From: Muricomes sp049840515
GTDB taxonomy: Bacteria; Bacillota; Clostridia; Lachnospirales; Lachnospiraceae
Length of the DNA: 64,000 bases
Assembly (NCBI GenBank): GCA_049840515.1
Contig: JASGKW010000003.1
Span: 137,502-201,501 of the forward strand
Reading direction: 5' to 3'
The stretch's first letter is position 1. Each line of letters opens with the position of its first letter. Shown one piece after another: positions 44,893 to 54,187 of this stretch. Position numbers and translations under genes: made by a program. The notes beneath the pieces were generated by a model, which saw nothing but the letters and a program-made list of their open reading frames with translations, had not been told where the DNA came from and did not search any database.

Positions 44893-45081
44893 TGTATTAA
44901 ACCCTCTTTTTTTCTATTCCAACTACCGTGCTTTCGGCCTTTTTTTCAAATTTTTTTCTTTTTATAATTATATCTTACAGCATTGCTTTTGGCAACGCTT
45001 GAAAGGTTTTAAATTAATCTTTTTCACAATTTCCGACAAAAGAAATTTTCATGTGATTAATTGCTTTCACCAGAAAATAAA

Positions 45082-45121
45082 GACGCCCTGGCAGCGGTAT
45101 AAAAACCATTGCCAGGGCGTC
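45082..45121 (-). terminator. Terminator of leuS
   Basis: GACGCCCTGGCA and TGCCAGGGCGTC make a perfect 12-bp stem followed by TTTATTTTC on the minus strand, just after the leuS stop. Confidence 0.9.
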
Positions 45122-45141
45122 TCTTCTGCTGCCCTTTTATT

Positions 45142-47571
45142 TTACTTTTGTACGATGTTAATAATGCGTCCAGGAACATAAATTTCCTTTATGATAGTTC
45201 CTGTCAGCTTATCAGCGACAGCTTCTTTTCCCGCCGCAATTGCAGCATCTTTACTGATATCAGCCGCAACTTTTATGACAGCTCTTGTCTTTCCGTTAAT
45301 CTGAACAGCAAGCTCAATTTCATCATCTTTCATCTGGGACTCATCATATTCCGGCCATTTTGCCTTAAATATTGTCTCACCATGTCCAAGCTGCTCCCAC
45401 ATTTCCTCCGCAAAATGAGGTGCAAGCGGTGAAATCAGCACTGCAATTGTCTCCAGGGTTTCCTTGTCAATACCGCCCTCTTTCTTGGCGATCTCAATAA
45501 ATTTATTGTTGTATTCCATGAAACCAGAAATTACTGTATTCAAACTGAAGCTTTCCAGACGCGTTGTGATGTCATAAACCAGCCTGTTGCGCTGTTTTAT
45601 CATCTCGCCTGTAGCCTTTATTTCCTTCTCTTTGCTGTCCATAAGCAGATTCCAGAGACGCTTCAGGAAACGGTTTACCCCGTCAATTCCCCTGTCATCC
45701 CACTCTGCATCCAACTCCGGGGGGCCTACGAATAACTCGTACATTCTCAGGGAATCACAGCCATAGTCTCTCACCAAATCATCGGGAGATACTACATTTC
45801 CCTTAGATTTACTCATTTTAATGCCGTTCTTTCCAGTAATCATACCCTGGTTAAACAGCTTTTGGAATGGCTCTTCAAAATCTACCACACCAATATCATA
45901 TAGGAATTTCGTGTAGAAGCGGGAGTACAAAAGATGCAGCACCGCATGCTCTACACCACCGATATACATATCAACCGGCAGCATTTCACTTGCTTTTTCT
46001 TTGGAAATCAGCTCATCATTATTGTGGTTGTCCACGTAACGCAGGAAATACCATGAGGAACCAGCCCACTGAGGCATAGTATTTGTCTCACGCCTGGCAG
46101 GTTTTCCACAAACCGGGCATTTGCAATTTACCCACTCTTCGATGCCGGCGAGAGGAGATTCGCCTGTACCTGTGGGCTCATAGGAATCTACTTCCGGCAG
46201 ACGAAGAGGCAGTTCTTCTTCCGGTACAGGAACAGCACCACAGTCCGGACAATGCACAATCGGGATTGGCTCGCCCCAGTAGCGCTGGCGGGAAAATACC
46301 CAGTCACGCAGCTTAAAGTTTACAGTCGCATGTCCAATCTGGCGCTCCTCAATGATAGGAGGGGCTTCTTTTTTCAGCACTGCGGACTCCATACCATTCC
46401 ATTCGCCGGAGTTAATCATAGTTCCAGCCGCATCTGTATAAGCCTCCGTCATATTTTCAATTTCTTTTCCATCCTTTGCAATAACCTGGACAATTGGAAT
46501 GCCGAATTTCGTTGCAAACTCAAAATCACGGTCATCGTGGGCGGGCACGCACATAATCGCGCCTGTACCATAGTCAGCCAACACATAATCAGAAAGCCAG
46601 ATTGGAGTTTTCTCTCCGCTCAATGGATTAATCGCATAGCTTCCGGTAAATACACCAGTCTTTTCTTTGTCCTGCATACGGTCCACATTAGATTTCATAG
46701 ACGCATCATAAATATATTTTTCCACAGCATCCTTTGTCTCAGTTGTAGAAAGACTTGATGCAAGAGCATGCTCAGGGGCAAGCACCATAAAAGTGGCGCC
46801 ATACAGTGTATCAGGTCTTGTTGTGTACACTGTAATCTTCTCATCCCTGCCCTCAACCGGGAAATCAACTTCCGCACCGTAGGATTTTCCAATCCACTCA
46901 GCCTGCATCTTTTTCACCTTCTCAGGCCAGTCAAGTTTATCCAGGTCGCCCAGCAGACGGTCAGCATATTTGGTAATTCTCAGCATCCACTGGCGCAGGT
47001 TCTTCTTTGTAACCTCCGTACCGCAGCGCTCACATTTTCCATTTACCACTTCCTCATTTGCCAGACCAGTCTTACAGGATGGGCACCAGTTAATGGGAAA
47101 TTCCTTCTCATAAGCAAGACCTTCTTTGAACATTTTCACAAAAATCCACTGTGTCCATTTATAAAAATCCGGGTCTGTGGTATTCACTTCCATATCCCAG
47201 TCATACAGTGCAGCAATATCATCTATCTGTCTCTTAATATTTGCCACATTCTCCGCTGTAGACTTTGCAGGATGCACGCCCATTTTAATCGCATAATTCT
47301 CCGCCGGAAGTCCAAAAGCATCCCATCCCATAGGATGCACAATGTAAAAACCTTTGAGCAGTTTGTAACGGCTCCACACATCAGAAATTACATAGCCCCT
47401 CCAGTGTCCTACATGGAGACCATTTCCAGACGGGTATGGGAACATATCCAGACAATAATACTTCTCCTTCTTATTTCCCTCATCATCCACTTTCGGATTA
47501 ACCGGGTTTTCAGCCCACTTCTCCCGCCATTTCTTCTCAATCGCTTTGTGATTGTATACAATCTTAGACAT
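45142..47571 (-). CDS. leuS: Leucyl-tRNA synthetase
   Basis: Class I synthetase that charges tRNA-Leu. 809 residues, normal for bacteria. The HIGH motif appears as PSGNGLHVGHWRGY, the CP1 editing domain follows (TTRPDTLYGATFMVLAP and GTGAIMCVPAHDDRDFEFA), zinc-type CPSCKTGLANEEV and CPVCGKP pairs are present, the KMSKS motif is KMSKSKGN, and the C-terminal tRNA-binding part ends VAVQINGKTRAVIK-like. Preceded by a T-box leader, so expression responds to uncharged tRNA-Leu. GGAGG precedes the ATG. Confidence 0.98.
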   Translation of the reverse strand: MSKIVYNHKAIEKKWREKWAENPVNPKVDDEGNKKEKYYCLDMFPYPSGNGLHVGHWRGYVISDVWSRYKLLKGFYIVHPMGWDAFGLPAENYAIKMGVHPAKSTAENVANIKRQIDDIAALYDWDMEVNTTDPDFYKWTQWIFVKMFKEGLAYEKEFPINWCPSCKTGLANEEVVNGKCERCGTEVTKKNLRQWMLRITKYADRLLGDLDKLDWPEKVKKMQAEWIGKSYGAEVDFPVEGRDEKITVYTTRPDTLYGATFMVLAPEHALASSLSTTETKDAVEKYIYDASMKSNVDRMQDKEKTGVFTGSYAINPLSGEKTPIWLSDYVLADYGTGAIMCVPAHDDRDFEFATKFGIPIVQVIAKDGKEIENMTEAYTDAAGTMINSGEWNGMESAVLKKEAPPIIEERQIGHATVNFKLRDWVFSRQRYWGEPIPIVHCPDCGAVPVPEEELPLRLPEVDSYEPTGTGESPLAGIEEWVNCKCPVCGKPARRETNTMPQWAGSSWYFLRYVDNHNNDELISKEKASEMLPVDMYIGGVEHAVLHLLYSRFYTKFLYDIGVVDFEEPFQKLFNQGMITGKNGIKMSKSKGNVVSPDDLVRDYGCDSLRMYELFVGPPELDAEWDDRGIDGVNRFLKRLWNLLMDSKEKEIKATGEMIKQRNRLVYDITTRLESFSLNTVISGFMEYNNKFIEIAKKEGGIDKETLETIAVLISPLAPHFAEEMWEQLGHGETIFKAKWPEYDESQMKDDEIELAVQINGKTRAVIKVAADISKDAAIAAGKEAVADKLTGTIIKEIYVPGRIINIVQK

Positions 47572-47595
47572 CTTAAATCCTCCATTTCTTAATTT

Positions 47596-47666
47596 GGGGT
47601 CAGACCCTTTTGCAGTCCATTTTCAGAATATTCTGACTTCGAGAGTCAAAAGGGACTGTCCCTTTT
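47596..47666. repeat. REP-like cluster of three palindromes between T-box and leuS
   Basis: GGGTC-A-GACCC (47597-47607), TCAGAATATTCTGA (47623-47636) and AAAAGGGA-CTG-TCCCTTTT (47648-47666). Outer palindromes of the GGGTCAGACCC and GGGACTGTCCC kind resemble REP sequences mobilised by RAYT transposases, which I recall from clostridial genomes. No transposase is in the window. Confidence 0.55.
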
Positions 47667-47678
47667 AACACATAAATA

Positions 47679-47923
47679 AAAAGCCCCGTCATCTCATCAA
47701 GAGACGAAAAGGCTTATTTTCCGTGGTACCACTCTTCTTCATCCGCAATATCCCGGGATGCACTCATTTCTTCTGTAACGGGAAGTCCCGCTTTTACCTA
47801 CTGTTACTTCAATAAAAGAACTCCGAGGTGAGTTGGGAGTTTACGCTTCTGCCTTGCACCACCCGGCAGCTTCTGAAAAACGGTAGGCTCTTACTATTCC
47901 TCTTCCACGCTTCTTCAATATTC
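47679..47923 (-). promoter_or_regulatory. T-box leader of leuS
   Basis: The conserved T-box core AAGAGTGGTACCACGG lies at 47720-47736 on the minus strand. It is followed by a terminator (47679-47715: AAGCC...GGGGCTT with inner CGTCTC/GAGATGACG, then TTTTTATTT). The 5' part (47770-47920) holds the long Stem I region with GAAGCGTAAACTCC; a CTC triplet there could be the leucine specifier, but I cannot fix it without folding. Uncharged tRNA-Leu would stabilise the antiterminator. Confidence 0.9.
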
Positions 47924-47929
47924 TCATCC

Positions 47930-47958
47930 ATTATAAAAAGAATGTTAAAATAAGTCAA
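47930..47958 (-). promoter_or_regulatory. SigA promoter of the leuS T-box transcript
   Basis: TTGACT (47958-47953) and TATAAT (47935-47930) on the minus strand are separated by 17 bp. Transcription would start near 47923. Confidence 0.8.
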
Positions 47959-47986
47959 GGCATTTTTTGAAGTCTATCTCTTTTTA

Positions 47987-48766
47987 TTATCCAAGCGCCA
48001 CATCTAATATCATCATGAGTGTAAATCCGATTGCCACTCCTATTGTACTGATATTGGTGTGCGGTTCTGCCTGTGCTTCCGGTATCAATTCTTCCACTAC
48101 AACATAAATCATCGCACCTGCCGCAAACGAAAGCAGGTATGGCAAAATGGGAACCACCAGACTGGTGAGCAAAATGGTGATGACAGCCGCAATTGGCTCG
48201 ACCACGCCGGAAAGTGTACCATATACAAAAGCTTTTCTTTTCGATATCCCAGTTGCCCTGAGCGGCATAGATATAATTGCCCCCTCTGGGAAGTTCTGTA
48301 TCGCGATACCGACAGACAGTGCAAATGCCCCTGCAAGAGATATCATTGCATTGCCAGTCAGCACACCGGCAAATGTCACACCGACTGCCATACCCTCCGG
48401 TATATTATGTAAGGTTACAGCCAGAACAAGCATGGTTGTTTTTTTCAGATGGGACTTTACACCCTCCTCATCTCCGGTGAGGTGCATATGTGGTGTGAGC
48501 GTATCCAGCAAAAGTAAAAATCCCATCCCGAGGAGAAATCCTACGGCCGCGGGTACCCATGCTGCACCAGCCCTGCCCTCCGACATGTCTATAGCTGGTA
48601 TCAAAAGTGACCATATAGAGGCGGCTATCATGACTCCGGAGGCAAATCCCAGCAACGCTTTTTGCAGATTCTGATTCATCTCGCTGCGCATGAGAAACAC
48701 CATAGCCGCACCCAGTGTTGTCCCGGCAAAAGGAATAAGTATACCTAGTATTATGTTCTGTTGCAT
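47987..48766 (-). CDS. ZIP-family divalent metal transporter
   Basis: About 259 residues from ATG 48766 (GGAGAGAG upstream; the longer frame has no site). Seven to eight hydrophobic helices. Signature helices IV and V: LAVTLHNIPEGMAVGV and IQNFPEGAIISMPL, with the His/Glu metal ligands. A His-containing loop HMHLTGDEEGV lies between helices III and IV. Imports zinc or another divalent cation across the membrane; the GufA/ZupT-like subgroup fits. No metal regulator is adjacent. Confidence 0.9.
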   Translation of the reverse strand: MQQNIILGILIPFAGTTLGAAMVFLMRSEMNQNLQKALLGFASGVMIAASIWSLLIPAIDMSEGRAGAAWVPAAVGFLLGMGFLLLLDTLTPHMHLTGDEEGVKSHLKKTTMLVLAVTLHNIPEGMAVGVTFAGVLTGNAMISLAGAFALSVGIAIQNFPEGAIISMPLRATGISKRKAFVYGTLSGVVEPIAAVITILLTSLVVPILPYLLSFAAGAMIYVVVEELIPEAQAEPHTNISTIGVAIGFTLMMILDVALG

Positions 48767-48882
48767 CTTCTCTCTCCAATTTATCTTATGATTTTGTATC
48801 CACGCATCTATCTTATGCACAAAGCAGTCCATTTGTCAATGAAATCTGACTAAAGTTTCCTCTGATTTTATCCTTTTTTTAG

Positions 48883-48911
48883 TTGTTCCCACACCCCCTT
48901 AGTGTTATAAT
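48883..48911 (+). promoter_or_regulatory. SigA promoter of the small P-loop gene
   Basis: TTGTTC (48883-48888), 17-bp spacer, TATAAT (48906-48911) with TG one base before it (extended -10). About 62 bp before the ATG. Confidence 0.8.
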
Positions 48912-48973
48912 GAATCTAAATCATTTGAGCCTTGTGAGGACTCAAAAATACATACATAAAGGAGAGATTCGCC

Positions 48974-49396
48974 ATGGTAAATTTAATAACAGGACCGAAA
49001 GGCAGCGGAAAGACACAGCAAATCATCGAACTTGCAAATGAAAGGGTAAAAACTTCCAGCGGCAACGTAATTTTAATTAAAAAAAGTCACCGCGACACTT
49101 GCAGCGTAGATTTCAATGTACGTGCAATCTGCATGGCAGATTATCAGGATATTAAGACCTTGGAAGAGTTTATTGGCTTTATTTATGGCATGGTGGCAGG
49201 AAACCATGATATTGAAAGTATTTTTATTGACGGGGCATTAAAGCAGGCAAACATTTCCTTAGACAACCTGTCCGTTTTCCTTCAAAAACTGAATAAGATT
49301 TCTAAAGAAAATAATATTGAATTATATGTCAGCATCAGCGCTGAGCTTAAAGATATACCTGGTATGGATTTTTCTGATTATACTATTTTAGGTTAA
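48974..49396 (+). CDS. Small P-loop NTP-binding protein, conserved hypothetical
   Basis: 140 residues. Walker A LITGPKGSGKTQQII at the very N-terminus and a Walker B-like strand ESIFIDGALKQ at about 85. No sensor or helicase motifs, so a minimal P-loop fold, the size of a thymidine kinase-like or small ATPase. It has its own strong promoter, an AAAGGAG site and a terminator, pointing to solid, independent expression. I do not know its function; no partner gene is linked. Confidence 0.78.
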   Translation: MVNLITGPKGSGKTQQIIELANERVKTSSGNVILIKKSHRDTCSVDFNVRAICMADYQDIKTLEEFIGFIYGMVAGNHDIESIFIDGALKQANISLDNLSVFLQKLNKISKENNIELYVSISAELKDIPGMDFSDYTILG

Positions 49397-49403
49397 TCAT
49401 TAA

Positions 49404-49444
49404 AAAAGGTGTATCAGCGCTCGACCTGGCTGATACACCTTTTT
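49404..49444 (+). terminator. Terminator of the small P-loop gene
   Basis: AAAAGGTGTATCAGC and GCTGATACACCTTTT flank a 10-nt loop, followed by TATTTTATT. A-rich on the left arm, so it can also serve the minus strand gene that ends at 49495. Confidence 0.9.
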
Positions 49445-49494
49445 ATTTTATTCTCTTTTCTATATTGATTTTTTTGTAAGTCTATTTTGTCTGT

Positions 49495-51114
49495 TCAGAT
49501 AATTTCTCTCCATCCAGCCCTAAAACTGTATTTACTTTTTCTCCCTTCTTTATATTCCACTGTCACTTTCTGCCCTGTCTCATATTTGATGATATCAATA
49601 AAGTCTACAACTGACACGTCAAATATTTCATCTGAACCCTCCAGCATAATATAATAATGGGAATTGCCGTCCACAACACCCTGGGCAATCTTGGTAATCT
49701 CCGCCGTCATGGTTTTGATTTCCCGGGTATCCTTTTCTACTTCTTTGATCCCATTTTCATACATCAAATCCACATAATTATCCTGGCAGGCGCTCACCGT
49801 ATCCCCTATTGCCACAATCTGATATTTCTGTACATTTACCATAGCATATTTTTTTACAAGCCCCGCATCATCCTTCAATGCCATAAAATAAGTCGGCTTT
49901 CCCGAAATATTTAACAGCAGCGGGAATGTGGATTTGTATTTAAGGTGCTGTACCTGCCCCTCCGCAGATGACATGGCTGACTCTTCCGTAGCACCCTCCA
50001 CCTCATAAAATTTGGTTTCCATGGTACGCTGATTTATCAGCACAAATCCTACATTAGACTGGTCTCCGCTGACGGAAGTTACTCCGGTGTACACCCACAC
50101 ATCATCATCTTTTACAATATAATTGTAGCCAGCTGTCGTCTCAAGACAATCCCTCTGCCCCAAAACACTGTTAAGATATCCATGTTTTAGTGTACCATAA
50201 TAATCATAAAGCTGTATAAGCAGGTCCGCAGAATATGCTCTGTCTATCCACTGCGGCACATCTCCTATCTCATAATCTATAGTTTCTCCTGTGACAGCAT
50301 TGCACAGTACAACATGCCCTACCGTAGTACCTCCAAAAAGACCAATATTGAATTTTTTTACAGGACAAACCCAATATGGCACTCCATTATCATCAATTTC
50401 AAAACTAAGCTCATTAAAAATATAGGTGGGATATTTAAATCTCAGATGCCGGTAAATATTTCTGTTGAAATGGTCGCTCTCTGTATACTTCATTCCCTCA
50501 GTCAGCTTCACAAGCTCTGTATCCTGGGTTGCCATATCAATTTTGATATATGCCGGTATACCTTTCCTGTGATTGGTCAGCCATTTGATTAGATTTGCAT
50601 ACTTAAGAGGAGACACCCTCACAGGCGTATTCTGATAATTAATCTGGCTGTACAGTTCATCCACCTCAAACTGAGATACCATATCAACCATGCTGCCCAT
50701 CTCTCTGTTTCCAAGAATCGCTGCCGAATCTCTGTCCAGAAGAGGTATCTGTCCAAAAGGCAGTTCCTCCACATCTTGGGTAAACTCCCCATTTTCTACA
50801 TTCAGAAGTTTCTGATACTTCTTTGCATTTACGATAGGTGAGGAGAGCAGTGTTCCCACCAGATAGACTGCCACAACTAAAAGCAGCACTCCCGTCATAG
50901 CTCTGAGACCTTTTGATTCTCTCAGTTCATGTATGCCCAGCCGTTTTCTTCGCACATAAATCAATACCAACGCTATCAGCAATACAAACAAAAACATCCA
51001 GAACTCTGATGAATGTACATTGATGGCCGGCAGAGCCACATAATAATAGACCGCGGCAATGATTATAATCCCTATCACCAATGCCAGTTTCAGTTTTACT
51101 TTACCTTTTTTCAT
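49495..51114 (-). CDS. Membrane protein of unknown function in the trk operon
   Basis: About 539 residues from the ATG at 51114 (AAGGGAAG upstream); an ATG at 51153 would add 13 residues and overlap trkH. Three hydrophobic helices lie in the first ~110 residues (LALVIGIIIIAAVYYYV; FWMFLFVLLIALVLIYV; VLLLVVAVYLVGTLL), then a large, mostly beta, probably extracytoplasmic domain of about 430 residues (GVPYWVCPVKKFNIGLFGG, TVEYKEGRKSKYSFR). I do not recognise the family. Position right after trkA-trkH suggests a link to ion or turgor homeostasis, which is only an inference. Confidence 0.72.
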   Translation of the reverse strand: MKKGKVKLKLALVIGIIIIAAVYYYVALPAINVHSSEFWMFLFVLLIALVLIYVRRKRLGIHELRESKGLRAMTGVLLLVVAVYLVGTLLSSPIVNAKKYQKLLNVENGEFTQDVEELPFGQIPLLDRDSAAILGNREMGSMVDMVSQFEVDELYSQINYQNTPVRVSPLKYANLIKWLTNHRKGIPAYIKIDMATQDTELVKLTEGMKYTESDHFNRNIYRHLRFKYPTYIFNELSFEIDDNGVPYWVCPVKKFNIGLFGGTTVGHVVLCNAVTGETIDYEIGDVPQWIDRAYSADLLIQLYDYYGTLKHGYLNSVLGQRDCLETTAGYNYIVKDDDVWVYTGVTSVSGDQSNVGFVLINQRTMETKFYEVEGATEESAMSSAEGQVQHLKYKSTFPLLLNISGKPTYFMALKDDAGLVKKYAMVNVQKYQIVAIGDTVSACQDNYVDLMYENGIKEVEKDTREIKTMTAEITKIAQGVVDGNSHYYIMLEGSDEIFDVSVVDFIDIIKYETGQKVTVEYKEGRKSKYSFRAGWREII

Positions 51115-51134
51115 ACTTCCCTTCTTTCCCTTTC

Positions 51135-52580
51135 TTAAAATCTTCTGCGCCATAAATCCGGTGATACCAAAAGCAGATAGGGGAATATCTCCAACCTGCC
51201 CACAAGCATATCAAAACAGAGAACAAGTTTTGATAAAACAGAAAAATTATTAAAGTTTTCTGTCGGCCCCACCTTCACAAAACCAGGTCCTACATTGCTC
51301 AGTGTTGAGATTACAGCACTAAACGTAGTCATAAAATCAAAATTGTTGATGGAAACAAGCAAAACAGATACCATCAAAATTAAAATATAGCAGATAAAAT
51401 AAATGTATACACTGTGTACCATTTCCCGGCCCACTTTCTTACCATTAATTCTTACAATCGCGACAGCTTTCGGATGCAGCATCTGCTTGATTTCCTGCCT
51501 GATGCTTTTCATTAATATGAGGAAGCGAACCACCTTCATACCGCCTCCCGTGGAACCGGCACAGGAACCAATGGCCATCAGCCCTAACAAAAGCATTTTG
51601 GAAAACTGGGGCCAAGACTCGAAATTAGTATTATAAAAACCAGTTGTTGTAATAACAGAGGCCACCTGGAAAGATGCATAGCGGAATGCATGGTGTATAT
51701 TTTGATAAATATTGAGGGTATTCAGGGTAATCATTGCAATAGACCCCAGAACAAGTCCTATATACACACGAAGCTCTTCATTTTTCAAAGCTGCTTTCCA
51801 GTTTCTCAGACGAATCAGAAAATACAGATTAAAATTGACTCCAAACAGAATCATAAAGACAGTGACGACACCATCTATATATGCACTGTCATAATGGCTG
51901 ATGCTGGCATTTCTGCTGGAAAATCCACCTGTTCCGGCAACACTCAGTGCGTGCACCAGCGCGTCATAAAAACTCATGCCCCCCAGCAGGAGGAATACCA
52001 CCTGCGCTGCTGTAAGCACCATATATATGGTATATAAAATCTTTGCTGAACTTCTCGCCTTAGGCACAAGTTTGCCTGCCGCCGGGCCGGGAACTTCCGC
52101 CCTCATCAGATGCATGGAGTTATCATCATCCAGGGAGGTCAGCATCATAACAAAAACCAGCACTCCCATTCCGCCGACCCAGTGGGTAAGTCCTCTCCAG
52201 AACAGCATTCCTTTCGGCATCGCCTCAATATCTTTCAATATCGTGGACCCTGTGGTTGTAAAACCTGACACTGTCTCAAAAAATGCGTCCAGATAATTTG
52301 GTATGCATCCAGAAATCAGAAAGGGCAGTGCACCAAATAAAGACCACCATATCCATGCAAATCCTACAATTATCAGTCCTTCTTTTCCATAGATGACTTG
52401 ATTCTCAGGTGCCCTGCGCCCTAAAACCAAATAGATTAGAAAAAGTATTGCACTGACAATCACAAAAGAAAACCCGCTTTTTTCACCATATATCAGCGAA
52501 ACTACTGCCGGAATTAAAAGAAGCACACCTTCCACACCCAGCATTTTCCCTAAAATGAAAATCGTCATTTTATAATTCAT
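51135..52580 (-). CDS. trkH: Potassium uptake membrane subunit TrkH
   Basis: 481 residues, about ten membrane helices in four M1-P-M2 repeats. Selectivity-filter-like loops are visible: SGFTTTGSTILKD, AGTGGFSSRN, GSCAGSTGGGMK and STLSNVGPGF. Works with the cytosolic RCK protein TrkA encoded just upstream. Normal length for TrkH. 65 bp separate it from trkA and the following membrane protein starts near its stop, so the three form one transcript. Confidence 0.96.
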   Translation of the reverse strand: MNYKMTIFILGKMLGVEGVLLLIPAVVSLIYGEKSGFSFVIVSAILFLIYLVLGRRAPENQVIYGKEGLIIVGFAWIWWSLFGALPFLISGCIPNYLDAFFETVSGFTTTGSTILKDIEAMPKGMLFWRGLTHWVGGMGVLVFVMMLTSLDDDNSMHLMRAEVPGPAAGKLVPKARSSAKILYTIYMVLTAAQVVFLLLGGMSFYDALVHALSVAGTGGFSSRNASISHYDSAYIDGVVTVFMILFGVNFNLYFLIRLRNWKAALKNEELRVYIGLVLGSIAMITLNTLNIYQNIHHAFRYASFQVASVITTTGFYNTNFESWPQFSKMLLLGLMAIGSCAGSTGGGMKVVRFLILMKSIRQEIKQMLHPKAVAIVRINGKKVGREMVHSVYIYFICYILILMVSVLLVSINNFDFMTTFSAVISTLSNVGPGFVKVGPTENFNNFSVLSKLVLCFDMLVGRLEIFPYLLLVSPDLWRRRF

Positions 52581-52645
52581 TTATTTTCACTCAGACTAAC
52601 TTATTATCATCCTCAGCCCTGCGGCCCCGGAAGTCCTCGCTCCTT

Positions 52646-54004
52646 TCAAACTAGTATATCCTGTATATCCTGTATCTGTTTTTCCATAGTGATGACAATG
52701 ACACTATCCCCCACTTTAATCCTGTCTTCTCCGCCAGGTATGATAATCTCACGCTTTCTGGCAATACATGCAATCAGGTTATTTGGCTTGATGCGCAGAT
52801 CCTTTAACGGGATATTGGTATATTTTGTCTCAGACCTGACAATAAATTCTAAAGCCTCCACCTTCCCGCCCACAAGCTGGTACATTGTCTCCACGTTAGC
52901 ACTGCCCTGCGAATTCCGGCGGGCACGCACATAACTGAGAATCGCATCCGCGGTAGCTGCCTTGGCTGAAACAATACTGTCAATGCCAAATTCTTCTATC
53001 ATCTTTGCTCTTCTCTCTTCATTAACTTTTACAATAACTTTGGACACGCCCTGGCTTTTGGCAAACAGGGACATAATAATATTTTCCTCATCCATCCCGG
53101 TCAGGGCAATAAGGGCATCCGCCTCCTGCACACCTTCCTCCATCAGCAGGTCATGGTCTGTGGCATCCCCATTAATGATGGTTGCCTTCGGAAGTGCTTC
53201 ACAGAGGTCTTCGCATTTGCTTTCCACTCTCTCGATAATCTTCACCTGCATGCCCAGCTTACAGAGCTGGTTGCCTAGGTAATAACTCACTCGCCCACCG
53301 CCGCAGATGATTACTTTTCTAACTTTGTGCTTCTTGCGGGCAAGTAACTTGAAAAACACCTCGGCATTTACATGAGAGGCCGCAATGTGCAGCCGGTCTC
53401 CTTCACAGAGCACATAATCTCCGCTGGGAATAACTACTTTCTCCCCCCGCCTTACCGCGCAGACAAGCAGCTTTATCTGAAACTTTCCATATATCTCATT
53501 TAAAGACTTTCCCGCCAGACTGCTGCCCGCTGTCACTGGGTATTCAATCAAATCTACCCGTCCTTTTACAAAGGTCTCAATTTTACTGGCATCGGGAAAC
53601 AGCAGAAGGCGGCTTATATCCCCCGCCACAGCCAGCTCAGGGTTTACAACCATACTTAGACGAAGGTCTTCCTTCAAAATATCAATCTGCTGATAATAAA
53701 TCGGATTCCGAACCCTTGCTATAGTATGCTTCGCTCCAAGCCGCTTTGCAAACAGACAACTCAGCATATTGCCCTCGTCCATTGAGGTACATGCAATTAC
53801 AAGCTCCGCATGGGGCACATCCGCTTCTTTTTGAACCTCTACACTGCTCCCGTCCCCTGTCACACAGATAATATCCAGGGTGTCAATTGCTTCTCTTAAT
53901 TTCTTTTCATTACTATCAATCATTACAACGTCATAATTTTCTTCAGAGAGTTCTTTCGCCAGTTTATAGCCGACTTTTCCATCTCCAATAATGACTATTT
54001 TCAT
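52646..54004 (-). CDS. trkA: Trk potassium uptake NAD-binding subunit TrkA
   Basis: 452 residues with the duplicated layout RCK_N-RCK_C-RCK_N-RCK_C. First Rossmann site VIIGDGKVGYKLAKEL, second VIICGGGRVSYYLGNQL; each is followed by a conserved TGDGSS or NGDATD acidic turn and a regulatory RCK_C half. Cytosolic gating subunit that binds NAD(H) or ATP and controls TrkH. It is the first gene of the trk unit, divergent from the di-Mop gene. Confidence 0.96.
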   Translation of the reverse strand: MKIVIIGDGKVGYKLAKELSEENYDVVMIDSNEKKLREAIDTLDIICVTGDGSSVEVQKEADVPHAELVIACTSMDEGNMLSCLFAKRLGAKHTIARVRNPIYYQQIDILKEDLRLSMVVNPELAVAGDISRLLLFPDASKIETFVKGRVDLIEYPVTAGSSLAGKSLNEIYGKFQIKLLVCAVRRGEKVVIPSGDYVLCEGDRLHIAASHVNAEVFFKLLARKKHKVRKVIICGGGRVSYYLGNQLCKLGMQVKIIERVESKCEDLCEALPKATIINGDATDHDLLMEEGVQEADALIALTGMDEENIIMSLFAKSQGVSKVIVKVNEERRAKMIEEFGIDSIVSAKAATADAILSYVRARRNSQGSANVETMYQLVGGKVEALEFIVRSETKYTNIPLKDLRIKPNNLIACIARKREIIIPGGEDRIKVGDSVIVITMEKQIQDIQDILV

Positions 54005-54113
54005 CTATCCGCCCTCAACTTTATTCCTGCTATTATAGTTTTTATTCTTTACTTAAACAGTACGGCAATTATAGCATTTTTCCTCTAAAACTACAATCAT
54101 TTTAACTTCATAC

Positions 54114-54142
54114 TTGTAGACTCATCTATTATGGGATAGAAT
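54114..54142 (+). promoter_or_regulatory. SigA promoter of the di-Mop gene
   Basis: TTGTAG (54114-54119), 17-bp spacer, TAGAAT (54137-54142), about 46 bp before the ATG, with AAGGAGG just upstream of the start. Confidence 0.6.
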
Positions 54143-54187
54143 ATAAGTGTATACATCATAATAAAAAGATTAAGGAGGATTCAGCCT

